NCBI RefSeq assembly: GCF_001510655.1 | Contig: NZ_LMVC01000002.1 | Span: 877,872-941,871, forward strand | Length of the DNA stretch: 64,000 nucleotides | Direction of reading: 5' to 3' | Origin: Fictibacillus sp. FJAT-27399 | GTDB taxonomy: Bacteria > Bacillota > Bacilli > Bacillales > Fictibacillaceae | Shown here: in pieces, positions 26,076-35,182 of the stretch | Numbering within the stretch: position 1 is the first letter of the stretch | Layout of the letters: each line of letters starts with the position of its first letter | Notes under the pieces: generated by a model | Seen by the model: only the letters and a program-made list of their open reading frames with translations | Told to the model about the DNA's origin: nothing | Database searches by the model: none | Made by a program: the position numbers and the translations under genes

Positions 26076-26380
26076 ATCTCTTACATCATTCAATTAATCT
26101 TTAACTTAAATGGAGAAATTTATCTAATGAAAGAAAAAAAGCTTCAAAATGAAAAACAGAAGGGTTCGTAAGAACTCCTTCTGGGGATTTTTAAACCGGA
26201 CATTTTGGTGAAGTTTTTACCGGCCTTGACATAATCCCTTAAACTGCATGATTGGAAAACTTTTTACCGTTAATAAACAAGATTCATATATTTACAATAT
26301 TCGAAGTTTTCAGTATAATTTATTCAATACGTTTAATATATTTTAAACAAATTGAACAAATTGAAGGGGAGGGAGTTGTA

Positions 26381-27547
26381 TTGCCGTTTGAAAAGTGTGA
26401 ATTTAAAATCCGATTAAATAAGACTAAAATTGAGATGCAAAAGAGAGGAATCGAACTTTTGATTAGCACGAATCCGGCTAACATAAATTATCTATCAGGC
26501 TATGATGGTTATTCGTTTTATGTCGTCCAAGGGCTGGTGGTACTGTTGGATGAACCAGAACCCATCTGGATTGGAAGGAATATGGATGTTCCTGGTGCTT
26601 TGTTTTCCACGTGGTTAAGTGGAGAAAATATACGAGGATATGAAGATGATTATTTTCAGTCAGACACCAAACATCCGATGCATTTTTTTGCTGATATTTT
26701 AAAAGAGCGAGGGATAACCAACCAAAGGATCGGGCTCGAATGGGGCCAAGATTCCTTTAATGTTACATCTTATAATGAATTGCAAAAAAAGATGCCCGAT
26801 TGTAAGTTTACCGATGCATCATTTCTAATCAATCAAGTGAGAATGATTAAATCGGAAACAGAGATTAACTATATGAAAATAGCAGGTAATATCACTGTGA
26901 ATGCTATGAAGGTTGCCATCGATGCAATTGGCGAGGGAATGAGGGAATCTGATGTAGCGGCAGACATCTATCAGACCTTAATCAGAGGCACGGGTGAATA
27001 TGCTGGAGACTATCCAGCGATTATTCCATTATTGTCTTCTGGTGAGAAAGTATCAGCTCCACATCTATCATGGACGAACCGTCGTTATAAAAGAGATGAT
27101 ATTGTTTCTATCGAGTTGTCAGGTTGTTTGCATCGTTATCACACACCATTAGCAAGAACGATATACATAGGAGCTCCCTCACAAGAATACATGGACATTG
27201 TCAATGTCGTACAAGAAGGCTTAAATAACATGCTAGAATTCATAAAACCGGGGATCACGTGCGCTGAGGTTGCGGAAGAATGGAATAAAGTATTATCTCA
27301 ATCGAGCGTTACGAAGGAATCCCGAGTCGGTTACCCCATTGGAATCGGCTATCCGCCCGATTGGGGTGAACAGACCGTAAGTATTCGTGCTGGTGATACA
27401 AGTATTTTACAAAAGAACATGACCTTTCATGTTCTCCCTGGTCTCTTTCAAGCAGAAATTGGGTTTGTGGTAAGCGAATCGATAAGAATAACAGAAAACG
27501 GATGTGAACTTCTAACCAATCTATCTAATGACTTAATTGTTAAATGA
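26381..27547 (+). CDS. Ectoine hydrolase-like protein of the M24 (pita-bread) family
   Basis: The 388-residue protein resembles ectoine hydrolase DoeA along its whole length: YLSGYDGYSFYV near residue 45, ESDVAADIY, GDYPAIIPLL, and the C-terminal YPIGIGYPPDWGE and MTFHVLPG. DoeA opens ectoine to N-acetyl-diaminobutyrate. At the place of the metal ligands of M24 peptidases the protein reads SIELSGCLHRYHTPLART, without the two Asp, so like creatinase and DoeA it is a non-metallo hydrolase rather than an Xaa-Pro peptidase. The TTG at 26381 is chosen because GGGGAGGG lies 7-8 bases upstream; a longer frame starts in AT-rich DNA. Function stays an inference. Confidence 0.7.
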   Translation: MPFEKCEFKIRLNKTKIEMQKRGIELLISTNPANINYLSGYDGYSFYVVQGLVVLLDEPEPIWIGRNMDVPGALFSTWLSGENIRGYEDDYFQSDTKHPMHFFADILKERGITNQRIGLEWGQDSFNVTSYNELQKKMPDCKFTDASFLINQVRMIKSETEINYMKIAGNITVNAMKVAIDAIGEGMRESDVAADIYQTLIRGTGEYAGDYPAIIPLLSSGEKVSAPHLSWTNRRYKRDDIVSIELSGCLHRYHTPLARTIYIGAPSQEYMDIVNVVQEGLNNMLEFIKPGITCAEVAEEWNKVLSQSSVTKESRVGYPIGIGYPPDWGEQTVSIRAGDTSILQKNMTFHVLPGLFQAEIGFVVSESIRITENGCELLTNLSNDLIVK

Positions 27548-27712
27548 ATCGAATCGTTAACGGCAAATCGGGACAAAGCGTTTTCTCCCCTATTTATGGT
27601 CGTATGTTTATTGATATGAAATAAAAGCATGAGTTCAAGAAAACAAGTTAACTGTATGCTGTACCACCCTTAAGATGTTTAACTAAAATAAACTTTCGAA
27701 GGAGAGGTATCA

Positions 27713-29308
27713 ATGAACAAAAGCCGTAAGCTTATCTCACTACTGATGATTCTGTTGCTTAGCTTCTCGCTAGCTGCGTGTTCAAGCAAGAGATCAAACA
27801 GTGAACAAACGGGTTCGAAAGGCGTTTTCATTTTTGCGCGTGGAGGAGATGCCGTTTCCCTGGATCCTTCAGAAGTCACTGACAGCGAGTCAGAGAATGT
27901 TTCTCAGAGTATTTTAGAAACACTAGTAACCTTTGCTGAAGGGAAAACCACCGTTAAACCTCTATTGGCAACGAAATGGTCCATGTCAGATGATGGCTTG
28001 ACCTACACATTCAAACTTCGTAAAGGGGTAAAATTTCAGGATGGAACAGATTTTAATGCCAAAGCCGTCGAGTACAATTTCAACCGCTGGATGAATGCAA
28101 AAGACCATGACAAATTTTACATGTATGGTTCAGTTTTTGGCGGCTTCAGCGGTGATAAAAATCATGCCATTGAAGCAGTGGATGCGGTTGATCCCCATAC
28201 CGTTACATTTAAATTGAAATATCCAAAACCCACATTTTTAAAAGATCTTGCATTAACCCCATTTTCTATTTCTAGCCCTTCAGCGATTAAGAAACAAGGA
28301 GATAAATATGGCAGTCATCCAGTTGGAACGGGTCCATTTATCTTTAAAGAATGGAAACGAGACGATCGAATAGTATTATCCAAAAATAAAAATTATTGGT
28401 TAAAAGGATTTCCAAAGCTGGATCAGGTCATATTTCGAACCATCAAAGAAAACAGTGCACGCTTAAATGCATTACGGAGTGGGGAAGTCGATATGGCGGA
28501 CGGACTTGATTCTGGGAATATTGAACAAATTCAAAACAATAAAGATTTTCAAATTTTGAATAGACCTCCTCTTAACATTGGATATTTAGGGTTTAATGTA
28601 AAAAGAAAACCATTCGACAATAAGTTGGTTCGCCAAGCGCTAAATATTGCTGTAGATAAGAAAGCAATGATCAAATCATTTTTTGCCGATCAGGCGATTC
28701 CCGCGAAAAACCCAATTCCGCCTACGATCGATGGCTACAATAATGAGATAGATGCTTATCCTTATGACCCTCAAAAAGCAAAAGCTCTATTAAAAAAGGC
28801 GGGTTATCCGGATGGTTTTAAAATGGAATTATGGGCTATGCCTGTATCTCGTCCATATATGCCTGATGCCGACAGAGTGGCTGAATTCCTGCAGTCAAGC
28901 TTTGAAAAAATCGGCGTTAAGGCAAAAATAGTCACCTACGAATGGGGCACGTACCTAGATAAGGTAAAAGGCGGGGAAGCTGATTCATTTCTTCTTGGAT
29001 GGACAGGCGCTAACGGAGATGCGGATGACTTCATTTACACGTTATGGCATGAAAAAAACATTGGAAGCATGAATTCAACCTTCTATGCGAATAAGGAACT
29101 AAATAGCCTGTTAGATGAAGCAAGAACAAGTATAGATCAAGAAAAGCGCAAACAGCTCTACCGTCGAGCACAAGAAATCATGCACGAGGATGCGCCGATT
29201 CTTCCATTAGTTCATACAACACCCGCGTTGGCAGCTAGAGCGGATATTACTGGTTTCGATCCCCATCCGACAGGAAGAGTCATTACAACAAAGATTGCAT
29301 TCAAATAG
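27713..29308 (+). CDS. Peptide-type ABC transporter substrate-binding lipoprotein (SBP family 5)
   Basis: The 531-residue precursor has a lysine-arginine n-region, a hydrophobic core and lipobox LAAC (Cys about residue 23), followed by the family 5 fold (GGDAVSLDPSEVTDSES, VKFQDGTDFNAKAVEYNFNRW, ADDFIYTLWH). Family members bind oligopeptides, nickel, or other solutes. AAGGAGAGG precedes the ATG. No permease or ATPase gene is within the window, so the protein is an orphan that must borrow a transporter or act as a sensor. It sits between the DoeA-like and M20 genes. Confidence 0.88.
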   Translation: MNKSRKLISLLMILLLSFSLAACSSKRSNSEQTGSKGVFIFARGGDAVSLDPSEVTDSESENVSQSILETLVTFAEGKTTVKPLLATKWSMSDDGLTYTFKLRKGVKFQDGTDFNAKAVEYNFNRWMNAKDHDKFYMYGSVFGGFSGDKNHAIEAVDAVDPHTVTFKLKYPKPTFLKDLALTPFSISSPSAIKKQGDKYGSHPVGTGPFIFKEWKRDDRIVLSKNKNYWLKGFPKLDQVIFRTIKENSARLNALRSGEVDMADGLDSGNIEQIQNNKDFQILNRPPLNIGYLGFNVKRKPFDNKLVRQALNIAVDKKAMIKSFFADQAIPAKNPIPPTIDGYNNEIDAYPYDPQKAKALLKKAGYPDGFKMELWAMPVSRPYMPDADRVAEFLQSSFEKIGVKAKIVTYEWGTYLDKVKGGEADSFLLGWTGANGDADDFIYTLWHEKNIGSMNSTFYANKELNSLLDEARTSIDQEKRKQLYRRAQEIMHEDAPILPLVHTTPALAARADITGFDPHPTGRVITTKIAFK

Positions 29309-29431
29309 AGAGTGGCGCTGGGAAATGAGAGAGAGGGGCGGCTTCTTGGGAGTAGCCCTTCTATCTCTAAATGAAATAGTTTTAAAAAGTTCTCATCAAT
29401 GGTAATTAAGGAGCAGAAGGGAGTTTTACCC

Positions 29432-30598
29432 TTGTTACAAAAAACATTTGATCACCTAGAACGAATCTATACCGAAATGGTTGGAATACGAAGAGATTTA
29501 CATATGAACCCGGAACTTTCCTTTCAAGAGATAAGAACCTCTGAGTTTATCGCCAATTATCTTAAAGATATAGGTTTAGAGGTGAGGACTAAAGTGGGCG
29601 GTCATGGGGTTGTCGGCTTTTTGAAAGGAGGTAAGCCAGGTAAGACGATTGCTCTTCGTGCTGATTTTGATGCTTTGCCGATCACGGATGAAAAAAATGT
29701 TCCATATAAATCTACGGTTCCCGGAGTAATGCATGCATGTGGTCACGATATACATACAGCAGCTTTACTTGGAGTAGCGAACGTACTGAGCCATGTGAAA
29801 GATGACATTGAAGGAAATGTAGTTTTTATTCATCAGCATGCTGAAGAGCTTGCACCGGGTGGAGCAAAAAGCATGATTGAAGATGGATGTTTAGTAGGGG
29901 TTGACGCTGTATACGGAGCACACGTTGAAGTGAATTTTCCTATTGGCCAAGTGGCCCTTAACGATGGATACGTTCATGCAGCTTCAGATGCATTCAATAT
30001 CACCATTTATGGCAAAGGAGGGCATGGTGCAGAACCTCATCGTTGTATTGATCCTCTTGTGATTGGGAGCCATCTGGTAGTCAACTTGCAAAATATCGTG
30101 AGCAGACGTGTTGATCCTCTTCAACAGGCACTGGTTACTGTAGGTTCGTTCCATAGCGGAGACGCTCATAATGTCATACCAGATAAAGCCTATTTGAAGG
30201 GAACGGTAAGGACCTATGATCCAGTTGTAAGACTTCAGGTAGAGAAGGAGCTCACGCTGATCGCTCAAAAAACGGGGGAACAACATGGGGCTGAAATCGA
30301 AGTGAATTATACAAAGGGTTATATATCACTGTATAATCATCCGAAGGAAACAGAATTTATCAGGAAACTATCAACTGAGATTGTGGGAGAAAAAAATGTA
30401 ACCATTAAACTACCGGATATGGGTGGAGAAGACTTTGCTTATTATGTGGATGCTGTACCAGGTACATTCTTCTGGGTAGGTGGAGGAAATCCTGATCTCG
30501 ATGCGATATACCCGCATCATCATCCAAAATTTGATGTCGATGAGAAATCAATGATCATTATAGGCAAAATATTCATCTCAGCCGTTCTAAATAGTTAA
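29432..30598 (+). CDS. M20D-family amidohydrolase / deacylase
   Basis: The 388-residue enzyme has the zinc motifs of M20 family proteins: HACGHDIHTA, the catalytic Glu in HQHAEE, and GGEDFAYY, with a dimerisation domain in the middle (GKGGHGAEPH). Relatives remove acyl groups from N-acyl amino acids (for example N-acetyl-diaminopimelate deacetylase, hippurate hydrolase). Beside a DoeA-like hydrolase it could deacetylate N-acetyl-diaminobutyrate, in place of the unrelated DoeB (inference). TTG 29432 follows AAGGGAG by 7 bases; the ATG at 29399 has no binding site. Confidence 0.82.
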   Translation: MLQKTFDHLERIYTEMVGIRRDLHMNPELSFQEIRTSEFIANYLKDIGLEVRTKVGGHGVVGFLKGGKPGKTIALRADFDALPITDEKNVPYKSTVPGVMHACGHDIHTAALLGVANVLSHVKDDIEGNVVFIHQHAEELAPGGAKSMIEDGCLVGVDAVYGAHVEVNFPIGQVALNDGYVHAASDAFNITIYGKGGHGAEPHRCIDPLVIGSHLVVNLQNIVSRRVDPLQQALVTVGSFHSGDAHNVIPDKAYLKGTVRTYDPVVRLQVEKELTLIAQKTGEQHGAEIEVNYTKGYISLYNHPKETEFIRKLSTEIVGEKNVTIKLPDMGGEDFAYYVDAVPGTFFWVGGGNPDLDAIYPHHHPKFDVDEKSMIIIGKIFISAVLNS

Positions 30599-30725
30599 AA
30601 GGTATTTTCACTTTCAAACCCTGACTCCATTGCCAATCTATTGCTTTACAACAAATTTTTTATACTGTAGATTAATTTTATAGATTCATGAATTTTAAGT
30701 TTTGACAGCAAAGGTGGGAAACCGC

Positions 30726-31280
30726 TTGAATGAACAATTTAAAAAGGCGAGAGACCGAATCATTGAGCATAACTCTGAAAATCAGACATTATTTGGAATG
30801 AATCATACGGTTAAACGTTTAATGTCCGTAATGTATTATTATGAAAAATCCATGACATTAGATGATATGACAGAGCTTCTTGGGATGAGCAAAGCCAGTA
30901 TGAGTAACTCTGTCAGGGAACTGCTCGATATCGGGTTGGTGGAAAAGGTATGGAAAAAAGGAGAACGTAAAGATCTATATAAGGTCGAAGAGGATAATTA
31001 TCAAAGCTTCATTAAGTACTTTTGTTATCATTGGCGAAAAATATTAACGCTTAAATTAAACCCTATGAAAAAATCAATCGATGAATTAAATGAGTTATTA
31101 GGGAATGAAGGATTAGACGTGGAAACAAAAGCGTTGATAGAGAAAGATTTAGAGAAGCTGTATGCCGGCCTCGAATATATGAATTGGCTCGGCCGTGTCG
31201 TAACCTTGTTTGAATCCCAAGAGATTTTCGAATACATTCCAAAAACTCTAGAGAACAATAAATCGAAAAGTTTAGATTAA
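30726..31280 (+). CDS. GbsR/MarR-type transcriptional regulator
   Basis: The 184-residue protein has a winged-helix domain (LDDMTELLGMSKASMSNSVR) followed by a helical part with the pattern of the GbsR family, whose known members in Bacillus (GbsR, OpcR) repress choline and glycine betaine uptake genes. Length fits GbsR (about 180). TTG 30726 is chosen because AAAGGTGGG lies 7 bases upstream. It closes the osmolyte-like cluster, so regulation of the DoeA-like and SBP genes by a compatible solute is plausible. Confidence 0.8.
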   Translation: MNEQFKKARDRIIEHNSENQTLFGMNHTVKRLMSVMYYYEKSMTLDDMTELLGMSKASMSNSVRELLDIGLVEKVWKKGERKDLYKVEEDNYQSFIKYFCYHWRKILTLKLNPMKKSIDELNELLGNEGLDVETKALIEKDLEKLYAGLEYMNWLGRVVTLFESQEIFEYIPKTLENNKSKSLD

Positions 31281-31341
31281 GGGCCATTAACACCAGTGAA
31301 TGGAAAGTAGTGCTAATGGCTTCAAGAGAACAAATGAAAGC

Positions 31342-31382
31342 AAAGGCATCCATATCAATCTTGGATGCCTTTACCTTTTTCG
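31342..31382 (+). terminator. Terminator after the GbsR-type gene
   Basis: AAAGGCATCCA (31342-31352) and its complement (31362-31372) form an 11-bp perfect stem, followed by ACCTTTTTC. 31383-31857 holds no gene; it contains the promoter and leader of the cold-shock gene. Confidence 0.8.
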
Positions 31383-31857
31383 TTTGAACGTTTTTTTATA
31401 CGTTGGGGAAAAAAACCCTCGTTTGTTAAAACACTACGAAATGCATTAATTTAGAATCAAACTACTTTAGTTTTCTTCTTTTGCCCAAAAGCTCCGCGGC
31501 TCTTTTTGCGAGTAGATAAAAGAAACAAGTTCATGAAAAAAATTTAAAATTTGCAATTAAATGAAAAGTCGGTTTTGCTTCTAAATCTCAGCAGGGTTTT
31601 AGATACCAGGGCTATTCTTTGGCTGTCTGGATTTGAAGGAATAGGTTAAACGAAGGTCATAATATAACGTTGGTTATAAATATTATTGGTACCTATTTTC
31701 TTTTGCCTTGGTTTCACTTCTATTTTCTGTTAAAATAAAAAAGAATTATTTTTGTTCGGTGTAAAAGCAGTTTAAGTATTCGACTTTTCATCTTGATGAT
31801 CACTTTGGGCAAGAATAGTAACATTTTGTGTGTTTGACGCACTAGGAGGAAATAATT

Positions 31858-32058
31858 TTGGAACAAGGTACAGTTAAATGGTTTAATGCAGAAAAAGGTT
31901 TCGGATTTATCGAACGCGAAGGTGGAGAGGACGTATTCGTTCATTTCTCTGCTATCCAATCTGAAGGTTTCAAATCATTAGACGAAGGTCAAAAAGTTAC
32001 TTTTGACGTTGAGCAAGGTGCTCGTGGACCTCAAGCTGCAAACGTTCAAAAAGCATAA
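31858..32058 (+). CDS. Cold-shock protein (CspA/CspB family)
   Basis: The 66-residue protein has both RNA-binding motifs, KGFGFI and DVFVHFSA, of the cold-shock OB fold and the [11 protein letters not shown] start. It binds single-stranded RNA and DNA as a chaperone. The start is TTG at 31858, 7 bases after AGGAGGA; there is no in-frame ATG. The protein begins MEQGTVK instead of the common MQGTVK. Confidence 0.93.
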   Translation: MEQGTVKWFNAEKGFGFIEREGGEDVFVHFSAIQSEGFKSLDEGQKVTFDVEQGARGPQAANVQKA

Positions 32059-32070
32059 TAAATTATATAA

Positions 32071-32106
32071 AAACAGGTCCTTTTTAAAAGGATCTGTTTT
32101 TTTGTT
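32071..32106 (+). terminator. Terminator of the cold-shock gene
   Basis: AAACAGGTCCTTTT and AAAAGGATCTGTTT pair with one wobble, followed by a T-run. Confidence 0.85.
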
Positions 32107-32120
32107 TAAAAAAGTACATT

Positions 32121-32149
32121 AAAAAACCCGCTCAACGCAAGAGCAGGTA
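32121..32149 (-). terminator. Terminator of the broken Mom-like gene
   Basis: On the minus strand ACCTGCTC and GAGCGGGT pair around a short loop and are followed by TTTTTTA, 55 bp beyond the stop of the gene tail at 32204. Confidence 0.65.
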
Positions 32150-32203
32150 AATGGTACAAGTAAAGTGAGGCTCGTTTAAATGGTTTAACTCAGTATAGCA
32201 TAG

Positions 32204-32363
32204 CTATTGAAGATTTCCTAATTTAGGTACGTTAACCAAGGGGAATTTGCGATACATTTCTTTCAGCCGCTCTTCAATTGCTAGCGCATTAGCATAGATA
32301 TCGATTGCCTCATAAACCTCACCGGCTTTCGCTGTTTGAGCAGCATGCTCCAGAAGGGCAGAG
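32204..32363 (-). pseudogene. C-terminal tail of the Mom-like phage gene
   Basis: The minus-strand frame carries the end of the same protein as at 1-332 (EVYEAIDIYANALAIEER) and adds LKEMYRKFPLVNVPKLGN before the stop at 32204. Only about 53 codons remain; upstream it is joined, out of frame, to a DUF4236 fragment at 32363/32364. Bases 32268-32363 are the repeat shared with 4-99. Confidence 0.6.
32268..32363. repeat. Direct repeat A2 (96 bp), partner at 4-99
   Basis: Same sequence and orientation as 4-99, offset 32,264 bp. The offset differs by 455 bp from that of repeat B because the DNA between the two repeats differs in the two places. Confidence 0.9.
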
Positions 32364-32601
32364 CCCCTCAAATTGGTATAGCAAGTCAGAAGGATTATGT
32401 GAGCGATTTTTAGTTCGAGACACCTTGGGTTCCTTTTTAGGACCTGTACCAGGAATCGATGCAGTTACCCGTGTCTTTCCATCCGCACCATGACTAACTC
32501 TCAGTCCCTTTGTGCCGGCACTGATTCCAAGTATATTAAAGGAAAGATGGCATAATAATAGTATGCTGGGTGGCACGTGGAAGTAGAATCAAATCAACTT
32601 T
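32364..32601 (-). pseudogene. Fragment of a DUF4236-domain protein
   Basis: The minus-strand frame reads GISAGTKGLRVSHGADGK and then TRVTASIPGTG, the conserved core of the DUF4236 domain found in many phage and host proteins of unknown function. The N-terminal part is cut at 32601 by the IS3 right end, and the frame ends out of phase in the Mom-like tail. It is a junction fragment between two other broken genes. Confidence 0.65.
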
Positions 32602-32660
32602 AGAGATCATCTTCTTAAAGTAGCCTAGCTTTTTTTACAATGTCCTTTACAAGGGGTACA
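32602..32660 (+). mobile_element. Right end of an IS3-family element
   Basis: Only the last six codons of orfB and the right terminal inverted repeat (ending at 32660 with GGGGTACA) remain. It marks the left limit of the long repeat and truncates the DUF4236 gene. Confidence 0.7.
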
Positions 32661-32719
32661 GATTAATATGGTACTGAGCTTTTATATATTTTAAGTGTGG
32701 CAATCATTCCTCTTTGGTA

Positions 32720-32756
32720 CAGACACCTAACAAGCCCAACCCGGCATACAGATAAG
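32720..32756 (+). promoter_or_regulatory. Possible sporulation-type promoter of sigK
   Basis: CATACA (32745-32750) resembles the -10 element shared by sigma-E and sigma-K promoters, with an AC-containing -35-like word about 17 bp upstream. In B. subtilis sigK is transcribed by sigma-E and then by sigma-K. The same sequence lies before the truncated copy (936-941). Confidence 0.4.
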
Positions 32757-32785
32757 AGTAACGAAAAAAGCCGGGAGGTGTCTGT

Positions 32786-33511
32786 ATGTCCGGGTTGCTA
32801 GCCGTGTTAGCGTACTTTTTCAAAGAGGTAATGCTGTTTGTTTCGTATGTAAAAAACAATGCGTTTCCGCAACCCCTCTCCGAAAATGAGGAGAAAGAAT
32901 ACTTAAAGCTGATGGCCGAGGGAGATCAGGAGGCCAGAAGCAAACTGATCGAACACAACTTGCGTTTGGTTGCACATATTGTAAAGAAATTTGAAAATAC
33001 AGGTGAAGATACCGAAGATCTGATTTCAATCGGAACCATCGGGCTGATCAAGGCAATAGAAAGCTATTCGAGAGGGAAGGGAACGAAGCTTGCGACGTAC
33101 GCTGCGCGATGTATCGAAAATGAGATTCTTATGCATTTGCGTGCGTTAAAGAAGACCAAGAAAGATGTTTCTCTTCATGATCCGATCGGTACCGATAAGG
33201 AAGGCAATGAAATCACCTTGATTGATGTCCTGAAAGCGGAAACCGAGGATGTCGTCGATGCCATTCAGCTGAAAATGCAGAAAAAGAAAATCTATGATTA
33301 CATTCATGTTTTGGATGATCGGGAGAAAGAAGTCATCGTCGGTCGGTTCGGACTGGATCTTCAGAAGGAAAAAACACAGCGGGAGATCGCGAAAATGCTG
33401 GGAATCTCCAGGAGCTATGTATCAAGGATTGAAAAGCGGGCCTTAATGAAACTGTTTCATGAGTTTTACCGAAGCCGGCAGCAGGGGCAGAAAGAAAAGC
33501 CCTCCTATTAA
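32786..33511 (+). CDS. sigK: RNA polymerase sporulation sigma factor sigma-K precursor
   Basis: The 241-residue protein matches B. subtilis pro-sigma-K almost throughout: about 20-residue pro-sequence before [14 protein letters not shown], region 2 ([17 protein letters not shown]), the uninterrupted [19 protein letters not shown], and region 4 ending with [16 protein letters not shown]. It directs late mother-cell transcription after cleavage by SpoIVFB. GGGAGGTG precedes the ATG. The skin site AATGA is intact and uninterrupted here, so no rearrangement is needed to make active protein from this copy. A terminator follows. Confidence 0.96.
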   Translation: MSGLLAVLAYFFKEVMLFVSYVKNNAFPQPLSENEEKEYLKLMAEGDQEARSKLIEHNLRLVAHIVKKFENTGEDTEDLISIGTIGLIKAIESYSRGKGTKLATYAARCIENEILMHLRALKKTKKDVSLHDPIGTDKEGNEITLIDVLKAETEDVVDAIQLKMQKKKIYDYIHVLDDREKEVIVGRFGLDLQKEKTQREIAKMLGISRSYVSRIEKRALMKLFHEFYRSRQQGQKEKPSY

Positions 33512-33520
33512 TTAAATACA

Positions 33521-33566
33521 ATAAAAGTACTGGCCAGAGAATGGACTCAGTACTTTTATTTTTGTT
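33521..33566 (+). terminator. Terminator of sigK
   Basis: ATAAAAGTACTG (33521-33532) and its complement (33548-33559) form a 12-bp perfect stem followed by TTTTTG. Confidence 0.85.
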
Positions 33567-33764
33567 AAAGTTCTTTTAGTCGATTTTATTGATTTGTTGT
33601 AGGTTGTGATTGAAGCGCCGATTGAAAAGCAGAAGGGTATATGCAAGCATTTTCTCATCTGTTCGGGCATTCATTTGTTTCACAAATCTGCCGGGTCTAA
33701 ATTAAAGAACCTCCTGGGTGTTATTGCCATTATTATCAGCAAGTTCTTATAATGAAGCGAAATA

Positions 33765-33792
33765 AAACAAGCCAGTCTATGCTGGCTTGTTT
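33765..33792 (-). terminator. Terminator of mntH
   Basis: AAACAAGCCAG and its complement form an 11-bp stem with a 6-base loop; on the minus strand TTTTATTTC follows. 33567-33764 holds nothing recognisable. Confidence 0.8.
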
Positions 33793-33800
33793 CTTGTTTA

Positions 33801-35051
33801 TTAGAAATTCCCGCCGAATGTCTGGTAAATCAGAAGGGCATTCAAAAAGATAATGAGTGTGGCTACAATACATAATAAAACGTTCGTCAATGGACGATTC
33901 GCATATTTGCCCATAATCTTTTTATTGCGTGTAAACATGATAAGCGGAATGATTGTAAACGGCAGCTGCATGCTGAGCACAACCTGGCTGACAACGAGTG
34001 CTTTCCACGTATCAATTCCCATCCCAATGATGATAAGAGCGGGAATCATCGTTACAACCCTTCTAACCCAGATTGGCAGTTTTACATTCAAGAATCCTTC
34101 CAATATATACTGTCCTGCCATTGTTCCTGTTACTGAGGACGATAAGCCGGCTGAGAGCAGCGCGATCGCAAAAGCAAGGCTGGCAAACCCGCCAAGCAGA
34201 GGAGTAAGCGTTGAATAGGCATCCTCGATCGATTTGACGCTCACTCCATTTTTGAAAAAGACTGCAGCTGCGACAATGATCATGGCCGAGTTAATGAACC
34301 AGGCAATGTTCAAAGCAAGAAGGGAATCTACGATGGCAAACTTATATACGCGATGATTATGTTTTGGCTGGTCCTTCTTCAAACGATTTTTCACTACCGA
34401 AGAGTGAAGAAAGATATTATGCGGCATCACGGTCGCACCGAGCATACCGATGGCCACTAAGATGCTGGCTGAATTAAGTTGAGGCACAACCATATGATAG
34501 CCTACTTGGGCAAAATCTGGTTTAGCATAAAGTAATTCCATGATATAAACAGCGGCTACGACTAACACGAAAGCCAGTATGATCTGTTCGATGAAACGAT
34601 ATCCATACTTATGAAGAAGCAAGATTCCAAATGTAACAGCAGCTCCGATTAATGCGGCTGGAAATAAAGGGATCCCAAGAAGTATATAGATCCCGAGTGC
34701 AGCACCGAGAAACTCTGCAAGATCGGTAGCCATGGCAGCAAGTTCTGCTGTTATCCATAAAAAAACAGCAACCGGCTTTGAAAAATGCTGGCGGCAGTTT
34801 TCTGCCAATGATTTTCCTGTAGCTACTCCGAGTTTGGCAGCTGTAATCTGTAAAAGAATCGCCATTAAATTACTAAGCAGGAGAACCCATAACAGCGTAT
34901 AGCCAAACGTGGCGCCGCCTTCAATGTTCGTTGCCCAGTTACCAGGGTCGATATAGCCCACACTCACAAGAAACGCTGGTCCAAGAAAAGGAAACGCTCT
35001 GCGAAATTTACCCTTCTTTGGGATAGCAGCAGCCAGTGCTTTACTATTCAT
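33801..35051 (-). CDS. mntH: NRAMP-type manganese/divalent metal transporter
   Basis: The 416-residue membrane protein has about 11 hydrophobic segments, the NRAMP metal-binding motif DPGNW in segment 1, and GATVMPHNIFLHSS in segment 6, with the key Met. It imports Mn(II) with protons. GGAAGGTGAG precedes the ATG. Regulation by MntR is indicated by a 22-bp box between the promoter and the start. Located directly downstream of sigK in convergent orientation. Confidence 0.93.
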   Translation of the reverse strand: MNSKALAAAIPKKGKFRRAFPFLGPAFLVSVGYIDPGNWATNIEGGATFGYTLLWVLLLSNLMAILLQITAAKLGVATGKSLAENCRQHFSKPVAVFLWITAELAAMATDLAEFLGAALGIYILLGIPLFPAALIGAAVTFGILLLHKYGYRFIEQIILAFVLVVAAVYIMELLYAKPDFAQVGYHMVVPQLNSASILVAIGMLGATVMPHNIFLHSSVVKNRLKKDQPKHNHRVYKFAIVDSLLALNIAWFINSAMIIVAAAVFFKNGVSVKSIEDAYSTLTPLLGGFASLAFAIALLSAGLSSSVTGTMAGQYILEGFLNVKLPIWVRRVVTMIPALIIIGMGIDTWKALVVSQVVLSMQLPFTIIPLIMFTRNKKIMGKYANRPLTNVLLCIVATLIIFLNALLIYQTFGGNF

Positions 35052-35103
35052 TGTTGCTCACCTTCCTTGCAAAATAGGTCACAGGGTGTCCTTCAGGTTA
35101 AAA

Positions 35104-35167
35104 AGTTTCCTTTGTTCAACTTTTTGAGATTTGACTATAATATATGCGAGTAATCAGGAAAATGCAA
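35104..35167 (-). promoter_or_regulatory. mntH promoter and MntR box
   Basis: On the minus strand TTGCAT (35167-35162), 17 bp, TATATT (35144-35139) is a sigma-A promoter. Just downstream, 35104-35125 fits the known MntR consensus (AKTTTCCYTYNNGCAAARTTTT) at about 19 of 22 positions, so Mn-bound MntR would repress at the start site. Confidence 0.75.
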
Positions 35168-35182
35168 CAAATAAGAAATAAA

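Larger units (their letters stand above)
32602..33129. repeat. Direct repeat B2 (528 bp), partner at 793-1320
   Basis: Contains the last 59 bp of the IS3 element (32602-32660), the sigK promoter region and the sigK 5' part. One mismatch to the other copy (33043). Homologous recombination between B1 and B2 would delete 31,809 bp as a circle and leave one intact sigK. Confidence 0.95.

Noticed and set aside
26252-26380. 43-codon N-terminal extension of the DoeA-like gene
   Set aside because: AT-rich, hydrophobic and without ribosome binding site; TTG 26381 with GGGGAGGG gives the family's normal N-terminus.
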